From JBMOLL01 sp049325415 (lineage in GTDB: Bacteria; Bacteroidota; Bacteroidia; Bacteroidales; GCA-2748055): a stretch of 45,703 nucleotides of DNA. The stretch spans positions 1 to 45,703 of the forward strand of contig JBMOLL010000102.1 of the NCBI GenBank assembly GCA_049325415.1. Direction: 5' to 3'. Made by a program: the position numbers and the translations under genes. Shown in pieces: positions 16,853 to 25,524 of this stretch. The stretch's first letter is position 1. Each line of letters opens with the position of its first letter. The notes under the pieces were generated by a model that was given only the letters and a program-made list of their open reading frames with translations, was not told the DNA's origin and searched no databases.

Positions 16853-17154
16853 AAAAACTGCGTAATTTTTAGGTATTAGTTCGCCGGGTCATGAATTTGT
16901 TACAGTGAAATTCAAAAAAAATATTTTAATCCCGTTTTTTCAAAGTTAGGCAGCAGGGAGCAGATCTGTCACATCTTTTCCGCGAAAGGCAAAAAATATC
17001 TGCAGATCTGCTTTGCCTGCGATGTTGTTTTCTTTCCCTTCCCTGACAGTCAGGCCGATGCATATGGCCGACATGCCCGATGTTTATGTGGATCATCGGT
17101 GCGTCACTCCGCTTTTTTTTTGTAATTTTGCCAAACTTTAAACCGGTTCATCTC
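16853..17154. other. Divergent regulatory region with an inverted repeat
   Basis: A 302-base gap between the sigma-factor gene (minus) and the IMP dehydrogenase gene (plus). It contains the inverted repeat AGCAGATCTG (16959-16968) / CAGATCTGCT (17003-17012) with a 34-nt spacer, and a -7 element TAATTTTG at 17123-17130. No coding region is seen. Confidence 0.5.
17123..17130 (+). promoter_or_regulatory. Candidate -7 element of the IMP dehydrogenase gene
   Basis: TAATTTTG matches the Bacteroidota -7 consensus TAnnTTTG exactly, 24 bases ahead of the ATG at 17155. No TTTG box is seen at the usual distance upstream. Confidence 0.45.
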
Positions 17155-18651
17155 ATGGCTAAATTCATTGAAGAGGTTTCCCGGACATTCAGCGAGTATC
17201 TGCTGATCCCCGGTCTGACCACCCCCCTCTGCACCCCCGACAATGTCTCCTTGAAAACCCCGCTGGTAAAGTTCCGCAAAGGCGAAGAGCCCTCACTCCA
17301 TTTGAACATCCCCTTTACTTCTGCTATCATGCAGTCGGTATCCGATCATGGAATGGCCATTGCCCTGGCGCGTAACGGCGGGCTTTCTTTCATCTTCGGT
17401 TCGCAGCCGGTGGAGTCGCAGGCCGAAATGGTCAGGAAGGTAAAGAAATTTAAAGCGGGATTTGTGGTCAGTGACGCCAACCTCACCCCCGAGCACACGC
17501 TGGCTGATGTGGTGGCACTGAAACAGCGGACGGGCTATTCCACGATCGGGATCACCCACGACGGTTCGCCCAACGGAAAACTTATGGGGATAGTCTCCAG
17601 CCGCGATTACCGGCCGGGCCGCGACCCGATGAGCCGCAAGGTGAAGGAATTCATGACCCCGTTTTCCAAGCTGGTAACCGCCGAACTGGGCATCAGCCTG
17701 AACGAGGCCAACGATGTGATCTGGGATCACAAGCTTAACAGCCTCCCGATCATCGATAAGAGCGGAAACCTGCAGTATTTTGTTTTCCGCAAGGACTATG
17801 ACACACATAAGGAAAATCCGAACGAGCTTTCCGATGAACACAAGAAACTGCTTGTAGGAGCCGGGATCAACACCCGCGATTACGAACACAGGGTGCCCGA
17901 ACTGGTCTCGGCCGGAGCCGATATCCTCTGCATCGATTCATCGGATGGTTTTTCGGTATGGCAGAAGGATACCATAGAATTTATCAAGAAGACCTATAAC
18001 GGAGAGGTAAAGGTGGGAGCCGGCAACATCGTCGACAAGGAAGGCTTTTTGTATCTTGCCGAAGCCGGAGCCGATTTTATAAAGGTCGGGATCGGTGGCG
18101 GATCGATCTGTATCACCCGTGAGCAGAAAGGAATAGGACGGGGACAGGCCACGGCACTGATTGATGTGGCAAGGGCCCGAGATGAGTATTTCCGGGAAAC
18201 CGGCGTATATATTCCCATCTGTTCCGACGGTGGTATTGTCCAGGATTATCACATGGTACTGGCACTTGCCATGGGCGCCGACTTCCTGATGATGGGCCGC
18301 TACTTTGCACGCTTTGATGAAAGTCCGACCCGAAAACTGATGGTCAACGGCACCTATGTGAAGGAATACTGGGGAGAGGGCTCGAACAGGGCCCGTAACT
18401 GGCAGCGCTACGATACGGGCGGGAGCGATTCGCTCAAGTTCGAGGAAGGGGTCGACAGCTATGTCCCCTATGCCGGTAAACTGAAGGATAACCTGGATAT
18501 CACCCTGGGAAAGATCAAGTCGACCATGTGCTCCTGCGGCAGCACCTCCATTGGTGCGCTGAAGGAAACGGCCAAGATCACACTGGTGTCTTCGACCAGT
18601 ATTATCGAGGGCGGGGCACATGATGTAATCCTCAAGGAAACGAATATCTGA
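17155..18651 (+). CDS. guaB: IMP dehydrogenase, Tritrichomonas-type
   Basis: A 498-residue inosine-5'-monophosphate dehydrogenase, which oxidises IMP to XMP with NAD+, the committed step of GMP synthesis. The catalytic loop GGGSICITREQKGIGRGQ puts the active Cys at residue 319. Two CBS-type segments are inserted at about 100-225. The flap/C-terminal part has YWGEGSNRARNWQRYD and a long EEGVDSYVPYAGKLKDN run. The N-terminus (EYLLIPGLTTP) and these blocks resemble, from memory, the divergent IMPDH of the protist Tritrichomonas foetus far more than common bacterial GuaB, including Cys319. ATG 17155 is chosen over an upstream open frame to 17080 because it starts the family N-terminus. Confidence 0.93.
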   Translation: MAKFIEEVSRTFSEYLLIPGLTTPLCTPDNVSLKTPLVKFRKGEEPSLHLNIPFTSAIMQSVSDHGMAIALARNGGLSFIFGSQPVESQAEMVRKVKKFKAGFVVSDANLTPEHTLADVVALKQRTGYSTIGITHDGSPNGKLMGIVSSRDYRPGRDPMSRKVKEFMTPFSKLVTAELGISLNEANDVIWDHKLNSLPIIDKSGNLQYFVFRKDYDTHKENPNELSDEHKKLLVGAGINTRDYEHRVPELVSAGADILCIDSSDGFSVWQKDTIEFIKKTYNGEVKVGAGNIVDKEGFLYLAEAGADFIKVGIGGGSICITREQKGIGRGQATALIDVARARDEYFRETGVYIPICSDGGIVQDYHMVLALAMGADFLMMGRYFARFDESPTRKLMVNGTYVKEYWGEGSNRARNWQRYDTGGSDSLKFEEGVDSYVPYAGKLKDNLDITLGKIKSTMCSCGSTSIGALKETAKITLVSSTSIIEGGAHDVILKETNI

Positions 18652-18776
18652 GTGGCGGAAGGGGAATGAGTACCGGGGGATCCGTGTTCCGGATCTTCAG
18701 GAAGGCGCCGGTGGAGAGTGAAGCCGCATGAGCCTGATATTAATACAGTATAGTCTGATCCCTGATAAACGAATAC

Positions 18777-19802
18777 ATGGATATGGATCTTAAAACCACC
18801 CTTCTTATCCTGCTGGCAGGTTACCTTTTCGGCTCCATCCTGCAGCGGGCAAACCTGAACAAATATAACACCATCAGCGGGATGGCCACACTGGAGGACC
18901 TCACCGTTGCCAAAGCCATAGCCATTGCTGTCGGGCTTGGCGCCATCCTTTTTGCCGCTTCCGTGGGCCTGGGCTGGACCACCTTTCATGTAAAGCCTTT
19001 ACTGCTGACCGGGGTCATCGCCGGCGGTCTGATATTTGGTGCCGGGATGGCCATACTCGGTTACTGCCCGGGAACCATGGCCATCTCCCTGGGCGAAGGC
19101 TCGCTTGATGCCCTGGCAGGGATCGTGGGCGGGCTGGCTGCCGGACTGGTGTACGACCTGGCCGGGGATGCTCTGGCACCATTCATGGGACCCGATCTGG
19201 GCAAACCGGCACTCAGCAGCTATACGGGTCATGGATTGTTTTTCTACCTGGCAAGTGCAGCTGCCGGCCTGTTTTTTATGGCGCTTGCGATCTGGCTTAA
19301 CCGGAGAGAACGCAAACCGGGCTTCCGCTGGCTCTATGCCGGAGTCTTACTTGCCCTTCTTGCCAATATTGTATTTATGACGAAGGTCTTCAATCGTCCG
19401 GTAGGCGCTTCTACGGCTTATCCTTACCTGGCCGGCGTTCTCGCCGGTCTGGGAAATGAGGGGTACTTTGCGACCACCGTGGTCTCAGGGAAATGGGAAT
19501 TGTTGTTCCTGGGAGGAGCCATGCTGGCCGGACTGAGTCTTTCTCTTTATCACCGCACTTTCCGCATACGGCTGATTCATGATCGCTGGAGGAATTATAA
19601 AGGATCATCGGCTCTGCGGCGAATCGTTTGGGCCACCGCAGGTGGGTTCCTGGTGATCTTCGGAGCACGGATGGCAGGTGGCTGCACCAGCGGTCATGTT
19701 ATTTCCGGAGGCATGCAACTGGCATTCAGCAGTCTGATTTTCGGGGCCTTTGTTTTTGCCGGACTGCTGCTTACCGGGAAGCTCTTCTACCGAAAATCCT
19801 GA
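18777..19802 (+). CDS. YeeE/YedE-family sulfur-compound transporter
   Basis: A 341-residue membrane protein with about nine to ten hydrophobic segments. The two signature motifs of the family are present: GYCPGTMAISLGEG in the first half and GGCTSGHVISGGMQLA in the second; the conserved cysteines in YeeE form the thiosulfate pathway. The protein looks like two fused YeeE halves with pseudo-twofold symmetry. It probably imports thiosulfate or a related sulfur compound. The next gene begins six bases after its stop. ATG 18777 and 18783 are both possible starts. Confidence 0.88.
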   Translation: MDMDLKTTLLILLAGYLFGSILQRANLNKYNTISGMATLEDLTVAKAIAIAVGLGAILFAASVGLGWTTFHVKPLLLTGVIAGGLIFGAGMAILGYCPGTMAISLGEGSLDALAGIVGGLAAGLVYDLAGDALAPFMGPDLGKPALSSYTGHGLFFYLASAAAGLFFMALAIWLNRRERKPGFRWLYAGVLLALLANIVFMTKVFNRPVGASTAYPYLAGVLAGLGNEGYFATTVVSGKWELLFLGGAMLAGLSLSLYHRTFRIRLIHDRWRNYKGSSALRRIVWATAGGFLVIFGARMAGGCTSGHVISGGMQLAFSSLIFGAFVFAGLLLTGKLFYRKS

Positions 19803-19808
19803 GCGGCC

Positions 19809-20357
19809 ATGATTTCACTGATCATTTTTTTCGCGCTGTCTGTTCCGATCGTACTGATCTCGCGGAGAAACCTGTTCAGACCCTTCACGCACGGCTTCTG
19901 GCGTTTTCTGAGCTGGGAATGCATTGCCGGGCTGTTCGCAGCCAATTATCCCTGGTGGTTCAGGGATCCCTTCTCCACCCTGCATCTGGTCTCGTGGTCC
20001 CTGCTGGTCCTTGCCTGTGTTCCCCTCATTGCCGGAGTACTGAAATTGCGGCAGGCAAAAAAGGACCGGAAAGGCCGCAGCGGGGAAGAGCTGTTTGAGT
20101 TTGAAAAAACCTCCGAGCTGATTGATACCGGCATCTTCCGCTATATCCGGCACCCGCTTTACTGTTCCCTTATCCTTCTTGCCTGGGGGATCGCGCTGAA
20201 GCAACTCACACCGCTGGCCTGTGCTCTATCCGCAGCATCAAGCGTTTTTCTTTATATCTGTGCCCGGCTTGATGAAAGAGAATGTATCCAGGTTTTCGGG
20301 GAGCGTTATCTGTCCTACAAAAAAAGGAGCAAGATGTTCATCCCGTTTCTTATTTAG
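19809..20357 (+). CDS. Isoprenylcysteine carboxyl methyltransferase-like membrane protein
   Basis: A 182-residue protein with four to five hydrophobic segments. The C-terminal half has RYIRHPLYCSLIL followed by ERECIQVFGERYLSYKKRSKMFIPF, the signature of the ICMT/PEMT/NnrU-like family of SAM-dependent membrane methyltransferases. The methyl acceptor in bacteria is usually unknown. It lies six bases after the YeeE/YedE gene and is probably co-transcribed with it, which suggests, weakly, a link with sulfur metabolism. Confidence 0.82.
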   Translation: MISLIIFFALSVPIVLISRRNLFRPFTHGFWRFLSWECIAGLFAANYPWWFRDPFSTLHLVSWSLLVLACVPLIAGVLKLRQAKKDRKGRSGEELFEFEKTSELIDTGIFRYIRHPLYCSLILLAWGIALKQLTPLACALSAASSVFLYICARLDERECIQVFGERYLSYKKRSKMFIPFLI

Positions 20358-20398
20358 ATCGGGATTGATTATTTTCGCCCAGCAAAATTTCTTTAGTT

Positions 20399-20947
20399 AT
20401 GATCAGAGTTGAAGCCCTGGTGGCCAGCCCCAGGAAGAATGGTAACAGTAATCTGCTGGTGGGCAGGCTATTAAGTGCTCTTGATGAGGATAGGGTAAGG
20501 GGCGGAAGTACTTTTCTTTACGATGAAGCTGTTTCACCCTGTACCGATTGCCGGGCCTGTAAAAGAGGCGACCTGGTTTGTACGGTGGAAGACCGGATGC
20601 AGCCTATTTACCGGAAAATGGAAGCAGCCGGCATTCTTGTGTTTGCCACTCCCATCTACTGGTTCGGTCCGACAGCCACGATGAAGCTGCTCCTGGAAAG
20701 GCTCCGGCCTTATTATATGAGTCAGCGGCTGAAGGATAAAAAAGCCGTATTAATACTACCGGCAGGTTCCGGACCGTCCGACTGTGATCTCACCATTACC
20801 ATGTTCCGGCGGGTATTCAAGGCACTCGGACTCGAAATCCTTGGGATCGTAACTCCGAAAGCCTTTAATCCCGGCGACGCACTGAACGATGAGTCTGCCT
20901 TGCAGGAACTTGACAGGATTGCAGCACTCATAAACAATATGGAGTAA
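20399..20947 (+). CDS. NADPH-dependent FMN reductase/flavodoxin-fold protein
   Basis: A 182-residue protein of the NAD(P)H-dependent FMN reductase family. The N-terminal ASPRKNGNSNLLV is the FMN phosphate-binding loop, CTDCRACKRGDLVC carries the four cysteines typical of the iron-sulfur-flavoprotein-like branch, and ATPIYWFGPTATMKLLLERL is the second flavin-contact region. Cysteines CxxCxxC plus a fourth suggest a 4Fe-4S cluster near the flavin, although this is inferred. It probably transfers electrons in the cytosol; substrate unknown. Confidence 0.88.
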   Translation: MIRVEALVASPRKNGNSNLLVGRLLSALDEDRVRGGSTFLYDEAVSPCTDCRACKRGDLVCTVEDRMQPIYRKMEAAGILVFATPIYWFGPTATMKLLLERLRPYYMSQRLKDKKAVLILPAGSGPSDCDLTITMFRRVFKALGLEILGIVTPKAFNPGDALNDESALQELDRIAALINNME

Positions 20948-21013
20948 GAACTGATCCGTCCGGAGCTCTCCGACACATGGGCTGCTGGCGTGGTTTTAGT
21001 TACTGACTGGTAG

Positions 21014-21946
21014 TTATGGCTTTCTGATCAGCAGTTCATCAAAAGGCTGCTCCTGTGAACCGATCAGGAAACAGGCGAGGTAAAGCTCGTCGCCGGTAAT
21101 CCGCACATACACCGCACTGTAATCTTCTGAGGTACTGACACAGGAAAATGGCGGGTCCTGCAGGCGTGTGCTGTCGCAGGAATACAGCGATTTTCCTCCT
21201 GCACCGGTGACAATGTAGTGCAGGCCGGGTTCATCCGATCTTTCCACACGGGCATAAATATGATCGTGGCCCGAAAGCACCAGGTCAGCTCCCATGGAGT
21301 GAAAGGGCCATTGCATCTGGGGAGAATCGCCATGCGAGCCGGGGGAGTAGGGCGCATGGTGGAAGTAAACGATCCGGAATTTCCTGGTGGAAGCCCGAAG
21401 CCTGTCGCCGAGCCACTTTTCCTGGAAACTGAGATCGGACAAAGAGTTGATAGAAAAAAATTCGGCATCCCCCCAGATGAAACTGTAGTAGAGTTCCTGC
21501 CCCGGCAGGGTGAAATAACTGAGGTAAGGAGTCAGTCCCCTGATGTTCCCGGCATCGTGGTTTCCCGGACAGGGAAAAAAGCGGTTATAGGCACTGTCGC
21601 TGGCAAGACCTGTACAGCGATGCTGCTCCGGGGCATCCGGATTATAGATGTAATCCTGGTAATACTGCCCGATGTTGGCATAGAGGGTAGTAAACTCACC
21701 GGCCGGATAATTATTGTCACCCGTGGTGATAATGAAATCGGGATCCCAGCTTTTAACCATTTGCGCTACCGCTTCTTCTGCCTCTCCTGCCAGTCCGTAG
21801 TCGCCGATCACGGCAAAAATAACCGTATCGTCCTGCACTTCAACCACCTGAGGGTCGGGCAGCAGGCGGATATGCTCACAGGAAACCGAGAACCCGGCGA
21901 GCAGGAGGAGAACGGTCAGTATTACCCTTGATCTTGTCTGATACAT
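21014..21946 (-). CDS. Calcineurin-like metallophosphoesterase lipoprotein
   Basis: A 310-residue lipoprotein: MYQTRSR, hydrophobic core, LAGFSVSC. Metal-binding motifs of the calcineurin/purple-acid-phosphatase superfamily are in order: GDYG, GDNNY, GNHD, then a HHAPY strand and GHDHIYAR. It would be anchored in the envelope and cleave phosphoesters outside the cytoplasm. The open frame begins at 21979, but ATG 21946 starts the signal peptide. It is convergent with the FMN reductase gene. Confidence 0.9.
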   Translation of the reverse strand: MYQTRSRVILTVLLLLAGFSVSCEHIRLLPDPQVVEVQDDTVIFAVIGDYGLAGEAEEAVAQMVKSWDPDFIITTGDNNYPAGEFTTLYANIGQYYQDYIYNPDAPEQHRCTGLASDSAYNRFFPCPGNHDAGNIRGLTPYLSYFTLPGQELYYSFIWGDAEFFSINSLSDLSFQEKWLGDRLRASTRKFRIVYFHHAPYSPGSHGDSPQMQWPFHSMGADLVLSGHDHIYARVERSDEPGLHYIVTGAGGKSLYSCDSTRLQDPPFSCVSTSEDYSAVYVRITGDELYLACFLIGSQEQPFDELLIRKP

Positions 21947-22082
21947 GCTGCAAAGTAAATCAACTATTTTTAAAACCATCAGGATCAGGGAATGTTTTGG
22001 AAACCTGCATTTCTAAAGAAGTTCGGGCCACCACGGGAAGAATGTGAGGGAAGATGGAAGGAAGGCTTAAACTTTTCATTTT

Positions 22083-22117
22083 TTTGTTTTCTCTCTCCAA
22101 ATAAAATTCTATTTTTG
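22083..22117 (+). promoter_or_regulatory. Candidate promoter of the CorA-type gene
   Basis: A TTTG (22083-22086) and a perfect TATTTTTG (22110-22117) resemble the Bacteroidota -33/-7 pair, though the 23-nt spacing is slightly long. Confidence 0.45.
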
Positions 22118-22238
22118 TGCTGCCAAAGAATAGTATTCGAAGATGGACGACTATCACGCGAAAAATAGTGTTTAACTGACTCTTCGGGGGTACATGGGTG
22201 ACCTGCTCCGGAAGGGTATAAAATCAGGAGGAGGGACC

Positions 22239-23168
22239 ATGATTACCTACTGGCAACTTATCAGGAATGGGCTGTTACCGCTTAACTCATTCGAAAAAGG
22301 CTGCGTGGTGAATGTCACCGACCCGTCACATGCCGAGCTCAAAACCCTGGAAACCACTTTAAAGATCCCCGCCGACTTCCTTAGTGATGTGATGGACCTT
22401 GATGAACGTTCCCGCATGGAAGTGGAGGATGATCAGTTACTGATTATCTACCGTATTCCCATACACAACCAGGAGAATGGGATTCCCTATACCACCATTC
22501 CCCTGGGTATCGTGCTTACGGAAGACAACCTGGTCACCATCTGTAACCGGAATAATGACATACTCGATGATTTTTACAGCCGCAGCAGGAAGAATGTGGT
22601 CATCGAGAGCCCTTTCGACCTGATCCCTCATCTCTTTGCCCGTACGATCATTTTTTACCACCGCTATCTGAAAATGATCAACCATCAGACCAATATGATC
22701 GAGCAGGATCTGGAAAAATCGACGAAGAACAAGGAGTTGCACAAGTTGCTCAAGATGGAGAAGTGCCTGGTTTATTTTACCACCTCTCTGCGCTCCAACG
22801 AGATGCTGATCGCCAAGCTTAAAAACTCCAAATACACCCGCGACAGTGAGAACTCCTTCGACCTGCTCGATGAGGCTTTTATTGAAAATAAGCAGGCCAT
22901 CGAAATGGCGAATATTTACAGCGACATCCAGAGCGGAATGATGGATGCCTTTGCATCGGTCATCTCCAATAATCTGAACAATGTGATGAAGCAGTTGACG
23001 ATCATCACAATTATCCTGATGATCCCGACACTCGTTGCCAGTTTCTTCGGTATGAACGTTCCCAATTTCATGGAAAGCAACCGCTGGGCCTTTGCAGGTA
23101 TTATTCTGGGATCGGTGGTGCTGGCTGCTGCCGGTGTATTAATGATCCGCCGGCAAAAATGGATGTAA
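22239..23168 (+). CDS. CorA-family divalent cation transporter
   Basis: A 309-residue protein with a large N-terminal cytosolic part and two C-terminal membrane helices. The GMN pore motif is present in SFFGMNVPNFME between them, as in CorA, which transports Mg2+ and sometimes Co2+/Ni2+. ATG 22239 follows a good Shine-Dalgarno-like GGAGGAGGG and gives the short MITYWQLIRNG N-terminus; ATG 22194 would add 15 residues. A bidirectional terminator follows the gene. Confidence 0.9.
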   Translation: MITYWQLIRNGLLPLNSFEKGCVVNVTDPSHAELKTLETTLKIPADFLSDVMDLDERSRMEVEDDQLLIIYRIPIHNQENGIPYTTIPLGIVLTEDNLVTICNRNNDILDDFYSRSRKNVVIESPFDLIPHLFARTIIFYHRYLKMINHQTNMIEQDLEKSTKNKELHKLLKMEKCLVYFTTSLRSNEMLIAKLKNSKYTRDSENSFDLLDEAFIENKQAIEMANIYSDIQSGMMDAFASVISNNLNNVMKQLTIITIILMIPTLVASFFGMNVPNFMESNRWAFAGIILGSVVLAAAGVLMIRRQKWM

Positions 23169-23195
23169 AGAGGGATCGCCTCGTGAATGAAAAAC

Positions 23196-23228
23196 AAAGA
23201 GGCTGTCTTCTGCAGACAGCCTCTTTTT
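23196..23228. terminator. Bidirectional terminator between convergent genes
   Basis: Perfect 13-bp stem AAAGAGGCTGTCT (23196-23208) / AGACAGCCTCTTT (23214-23226) with a 5-nt loop, T-rich on both strands. It serves both the CorA gene and the convergent SecD-like lipoprotein gene. Confidence 0.9.
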
Positions 23229-23247
23229 TATTCGGATTGACGGTGTT

Positions 23248-24099
23248 TTATTTCACCTCTACCCCTGCCGGCAATGATCCGCCACCCAGGATGGCGGCAA
23301 GAAGACAGGCTTCAGAGGGCTTGTAATCACCGGTTATTACGGCTTTACCTCCTTTAATCTCGTTCCTCACCAGGGGTGCGCTCACTACCTCATCGTCAAC
23401 GATAATGGCAATTCTTTTGCCAATCTGCGAGGAGGTCATGGCTGCAAACTGCAGGGCCCCTTCCTCATCAAAGGTCAGCAGTACGGAATTCCCGTCACAC
23501 CCGGCAGTTTTCACACGTTCTCCCGTGATGGAACCTGCCGCGGTGTTGAGCAAATAAACCACTGTTTTCCCGTTCTCAGCTTCCTTCCCTTTTACCAGGC
23601 TGAAGCCATACCCGGAATAGTCCGAATCCAGCAAAGCAGGCAGTTGTCCGGCCTGTTCGGGGGTGAAGAAGAGCTCTACGGCTGCAGCTCCCTTATTTTC
23701 CCCGGCGGGTTCCAGAAAACCTGCCGACATCCATTCTTCCATCAATGCGGGTCCGTCGGGCATTGTGGAAAGCTCCCCGTAGGAGAGGAGAGGGGCGAAA
23801 CCGAGTACACCCGGGGTGGAAAACAGTTCAGCAGGGAGGTCCAGGCTGTCGTTGGCCGGTATACGAAGGGATACCATCGACTCGTCATGCTTTACCGACA
23901 CGGATACGGAAGCTCCCGTAAAACGGGTTGCCCTGTTTACAAGGATCTCAGCTGTTCTGTTCAGTAATTCGGGGCCAATGCTTTCAGGTCCCACACTCAG
24001 ATTAACTTCCCTTGTCGAAGAGCTGCATGCTGAAAGTAAAAGTAAAGCGCTGACAGACAAGGTTATAATAACGGAAATAAATTTAAACTTTTTCATCAT
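23248..24099 (-). CDS. Lipoprotein with a SecD P1-like domain
   Basis: A 283-residue lipoprotein (LLLLSACSSS). The C-terminal ~80 residues match the SecD periplasmic head domain pattern: LTFDEEGALQFAAMTSSQ, then IGKRIAIIVDDEVVSAP, an ITGDY strand and LAAILGGGSLPAGVEV. In SecD this segment is followed at once by the membrane helices of the SecDF complex that pulls proteins across; here the protein simply ends. The rest (about 25-200) also looks like SecD P1 base. It is thus a stand-alone, lipid-anchored SecD-like domain without the membrane part. Function unknown; it might assist secretion or be an unrelated envelope use of the fold. Confidence 0.82.
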   Translation of the reverse strand: MMKKFKFISVIITLSVSALLLLSACSSSTREVNLSVGPESIGPELLNRTAEILVNRATRFTGASVSVSVKHDESMVSLRIPANDSLDLPAELFSTPGVLGFAPLLSYGELSTMPDGPALMEEWMSAGFLEPAGENKGAAAVELFFTPEQAGQLPALLDSDYSGYGFSLVKGKEAENGKTVVYLLNTAAGSITGERVKTAGCDGNSVLLTFDEEGALQFAAMTSSQIGKRIAIIVDDEVVSAPLVRNEIKGGKAVITGDYKPSEACLLAAILGGGSLPAGVEVK

Positions 24100-24174
24100 T
24101 TTGTTTTTTCATTTATAACATATTGGGAGTGGAATGAATCTACTCCATAATTAAACAACTGACAGGAAAAAAGT

Positions 24175-24534
24175 TCAGGCAGGCAGGTAATCGGAATTTC
24201 GCGGGATAAGGTTTATTCTGAGCAGGGCGAGGGCGTAATCACCCGCGCATAGTTCAAGTCTTTTAACAAGCAGGGGCGCACGACGGGAAACGGGATCGAA
24301 TCCCGGTTTTTCCGGCTGGCGGTTCAGATCGGAATGAAGCACGGCCGGTTGCGGACCGCTAATCAGTCCGTGCTGAAGATCAATATCCGCTTTTGCGGTG
24401 ATCAGTTCTGCCGGTGAGCCGGCATGTCGGGCAACGGGTCCTTCCTTCCCGGCAACGGATATAAAAGCCCAGGCGGCCAACACAAAGATGATCAGCGCCC
24501 AGAACTTGTTTCGTTGTGAAGAAAGGTTTTGCAT
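24175..24534 (-). CDS. Small secreted or membrane-anchored protein of unknown function
   Basis: A 119-residue protein with one hydrophobic N-terminal segment (FWALIIFVLAAWAFISVA) and a polar remainder. There is no lipobox. It lies between the Crp/Fnr gene and the SecD-like gene on the same strand. No family recognised; the coding call is moderate. Confidence 0.55.
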   Translation of the reverse strand: MQNLSSQRNKFWALIIFVLAAWAFISVAGKEGPVARHAGSPAELITAKADIDLQHGLISGPQPAVLHSDLNRQPEKPGFDPVSRRAPLLVKRLELCAGDYALALLRINLIPRNSDYLPA

Positions 24535-24578
24535 AGATCAAAAGTAATACTTTATCCGATCCGGCGCAAGTTTTATGC

Positions 24579-25274
24579 TCAGCCGGTTTCGCTGATCTGT
24601 ATCAGCCTGTTGTGATCCATGATCCGGAACTGTTTTCCCTCCATAAATATCAGACCCTCTTCATGGAACTTTTTGAGCATTCTCACCACTGTTTCTGCAC
24701 TCATACCGGAAAGTTCAGCCAGTTCTTTTCTCGACAGGGGCAGAATAAATTCAGCGTTTTTAAATACGCGGTCCGACAGGCAGAGAAGGATGTCAGCCAG
24801 CCTTCCGTAGGCCTGTTTATGCGTCAGGCAGAAGAAACGTCCGTAGATCTGAACACTGTTGGCACTGAGAATATTGATCACTTCTTTTGCAAATCCGGGG
24901 TTCTGGGAGATCAGCTGACGGAAGGCCACCAGGTCTACCTGACGGATCATCGAATCCACATAGGCCAGTGCGGAATACTGGTAGGTATTCTGTTCTTCGG
25001 AAAGTGAGGCCAGCCCGATAAAATTACCGTCGGGGATTATTTTCAGCACCAGGGTGTTCCCTCCACTGTCGAGATAGACCTTGGCGAGCCCCTTTTCCAT
25101 ATACATCACATGGGATACGAGTGAACCCTGCTTGCAGATAACCTCCTTTTTCCCGTAACTGATCCTTACCGAATGGGCATCCAGAAAGGCCTGTTCCTCC
25201 GGCGAAAGTTTCTCGAAACACCTGCAGGGATGCATGCTGACCGAACAGCCGGTAAAATTGGACTGGTTATCCAT
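24579..25274 (-). CDS. Crp/Fnr-family transcriptional regulator
   Basis: A 231-residue regulator. The N-terminal cyclic-nucleotide-like beta roll includes VICKQGSLVSHVMYMEKGLAKVY and IIPDGNFIGLASL; the C-terminal winged helix includes LSRKELAELSGMSAETVVRMLKKFHEEG. Cysteines at 10, 17, 19 and 47 lie at or before the beta roll; their spacing differs from E. coli FNR, so an Fe-S cluster is possible but unproven. The gene is divergent from the multiheme cytochrome gene and a near-perfect FNR/CRP-type site lies between them, so it probably controls that operon and perhaps itself in response to redox or electron-acceptor state. Confidence 0.92.
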   Translation of the reverse strand: MDNQSNFTGCSVSMHPCRCFEKLSPEEQAFLDAHSVRISYGKKEVICKQGSLVSHVMYMEKGLAKVYLDSGGNTLVLKIIPDGNFIGLASLSEEQNTYQYSALAYVDSMIRQVDLVAFRQLISQNPGFAKEVINILSANSVQIYGRFFCLTHKQAYGRLADILLCLSDRVFKNAEFILPLSRKELAELSGMSAETVVRMLKKFHEEGLIFMEGKQFRIMDHNRLIQISETG

Positions 25275-25322
25275 CTAATTATATTCCTATGTACAAATCT
25301 AAGAAAAATATCGATGAAAAAA

Positions 25323-25336
25323 CTGATCCGGATCAA
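25323..25336. promoter_or_regulatory. FNR/CRP-type binding site
   Basis: CTGATCCGGATCAA differs from the FNR consensus TTGAT-N4-ATCAA at only the first base, and its core TGATCCGGATCA is a perfect palindrome. It lies 49 bases upstream of the Crp/Fnr gene start and about 190 bases ahead of the cytochrome gene. Confidence 0.65.
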
Positions 25337-25524
25337 TTCCGGGATTGACGCAAAGCAGCTTTTTAACAAAGCTATAACAGGACTGAAAACTTCATACTCT
25401 CGCCTTAATGGGAGATATTTACGAAAACGATTATTGTTATTCAAGTAACAGTAGAAAGCAAGCGGAAAAAGTTTTAAGATATTGATATTAAGAAGGATAG
25501 GGATTATTAACCGAGTAGAGCAAG

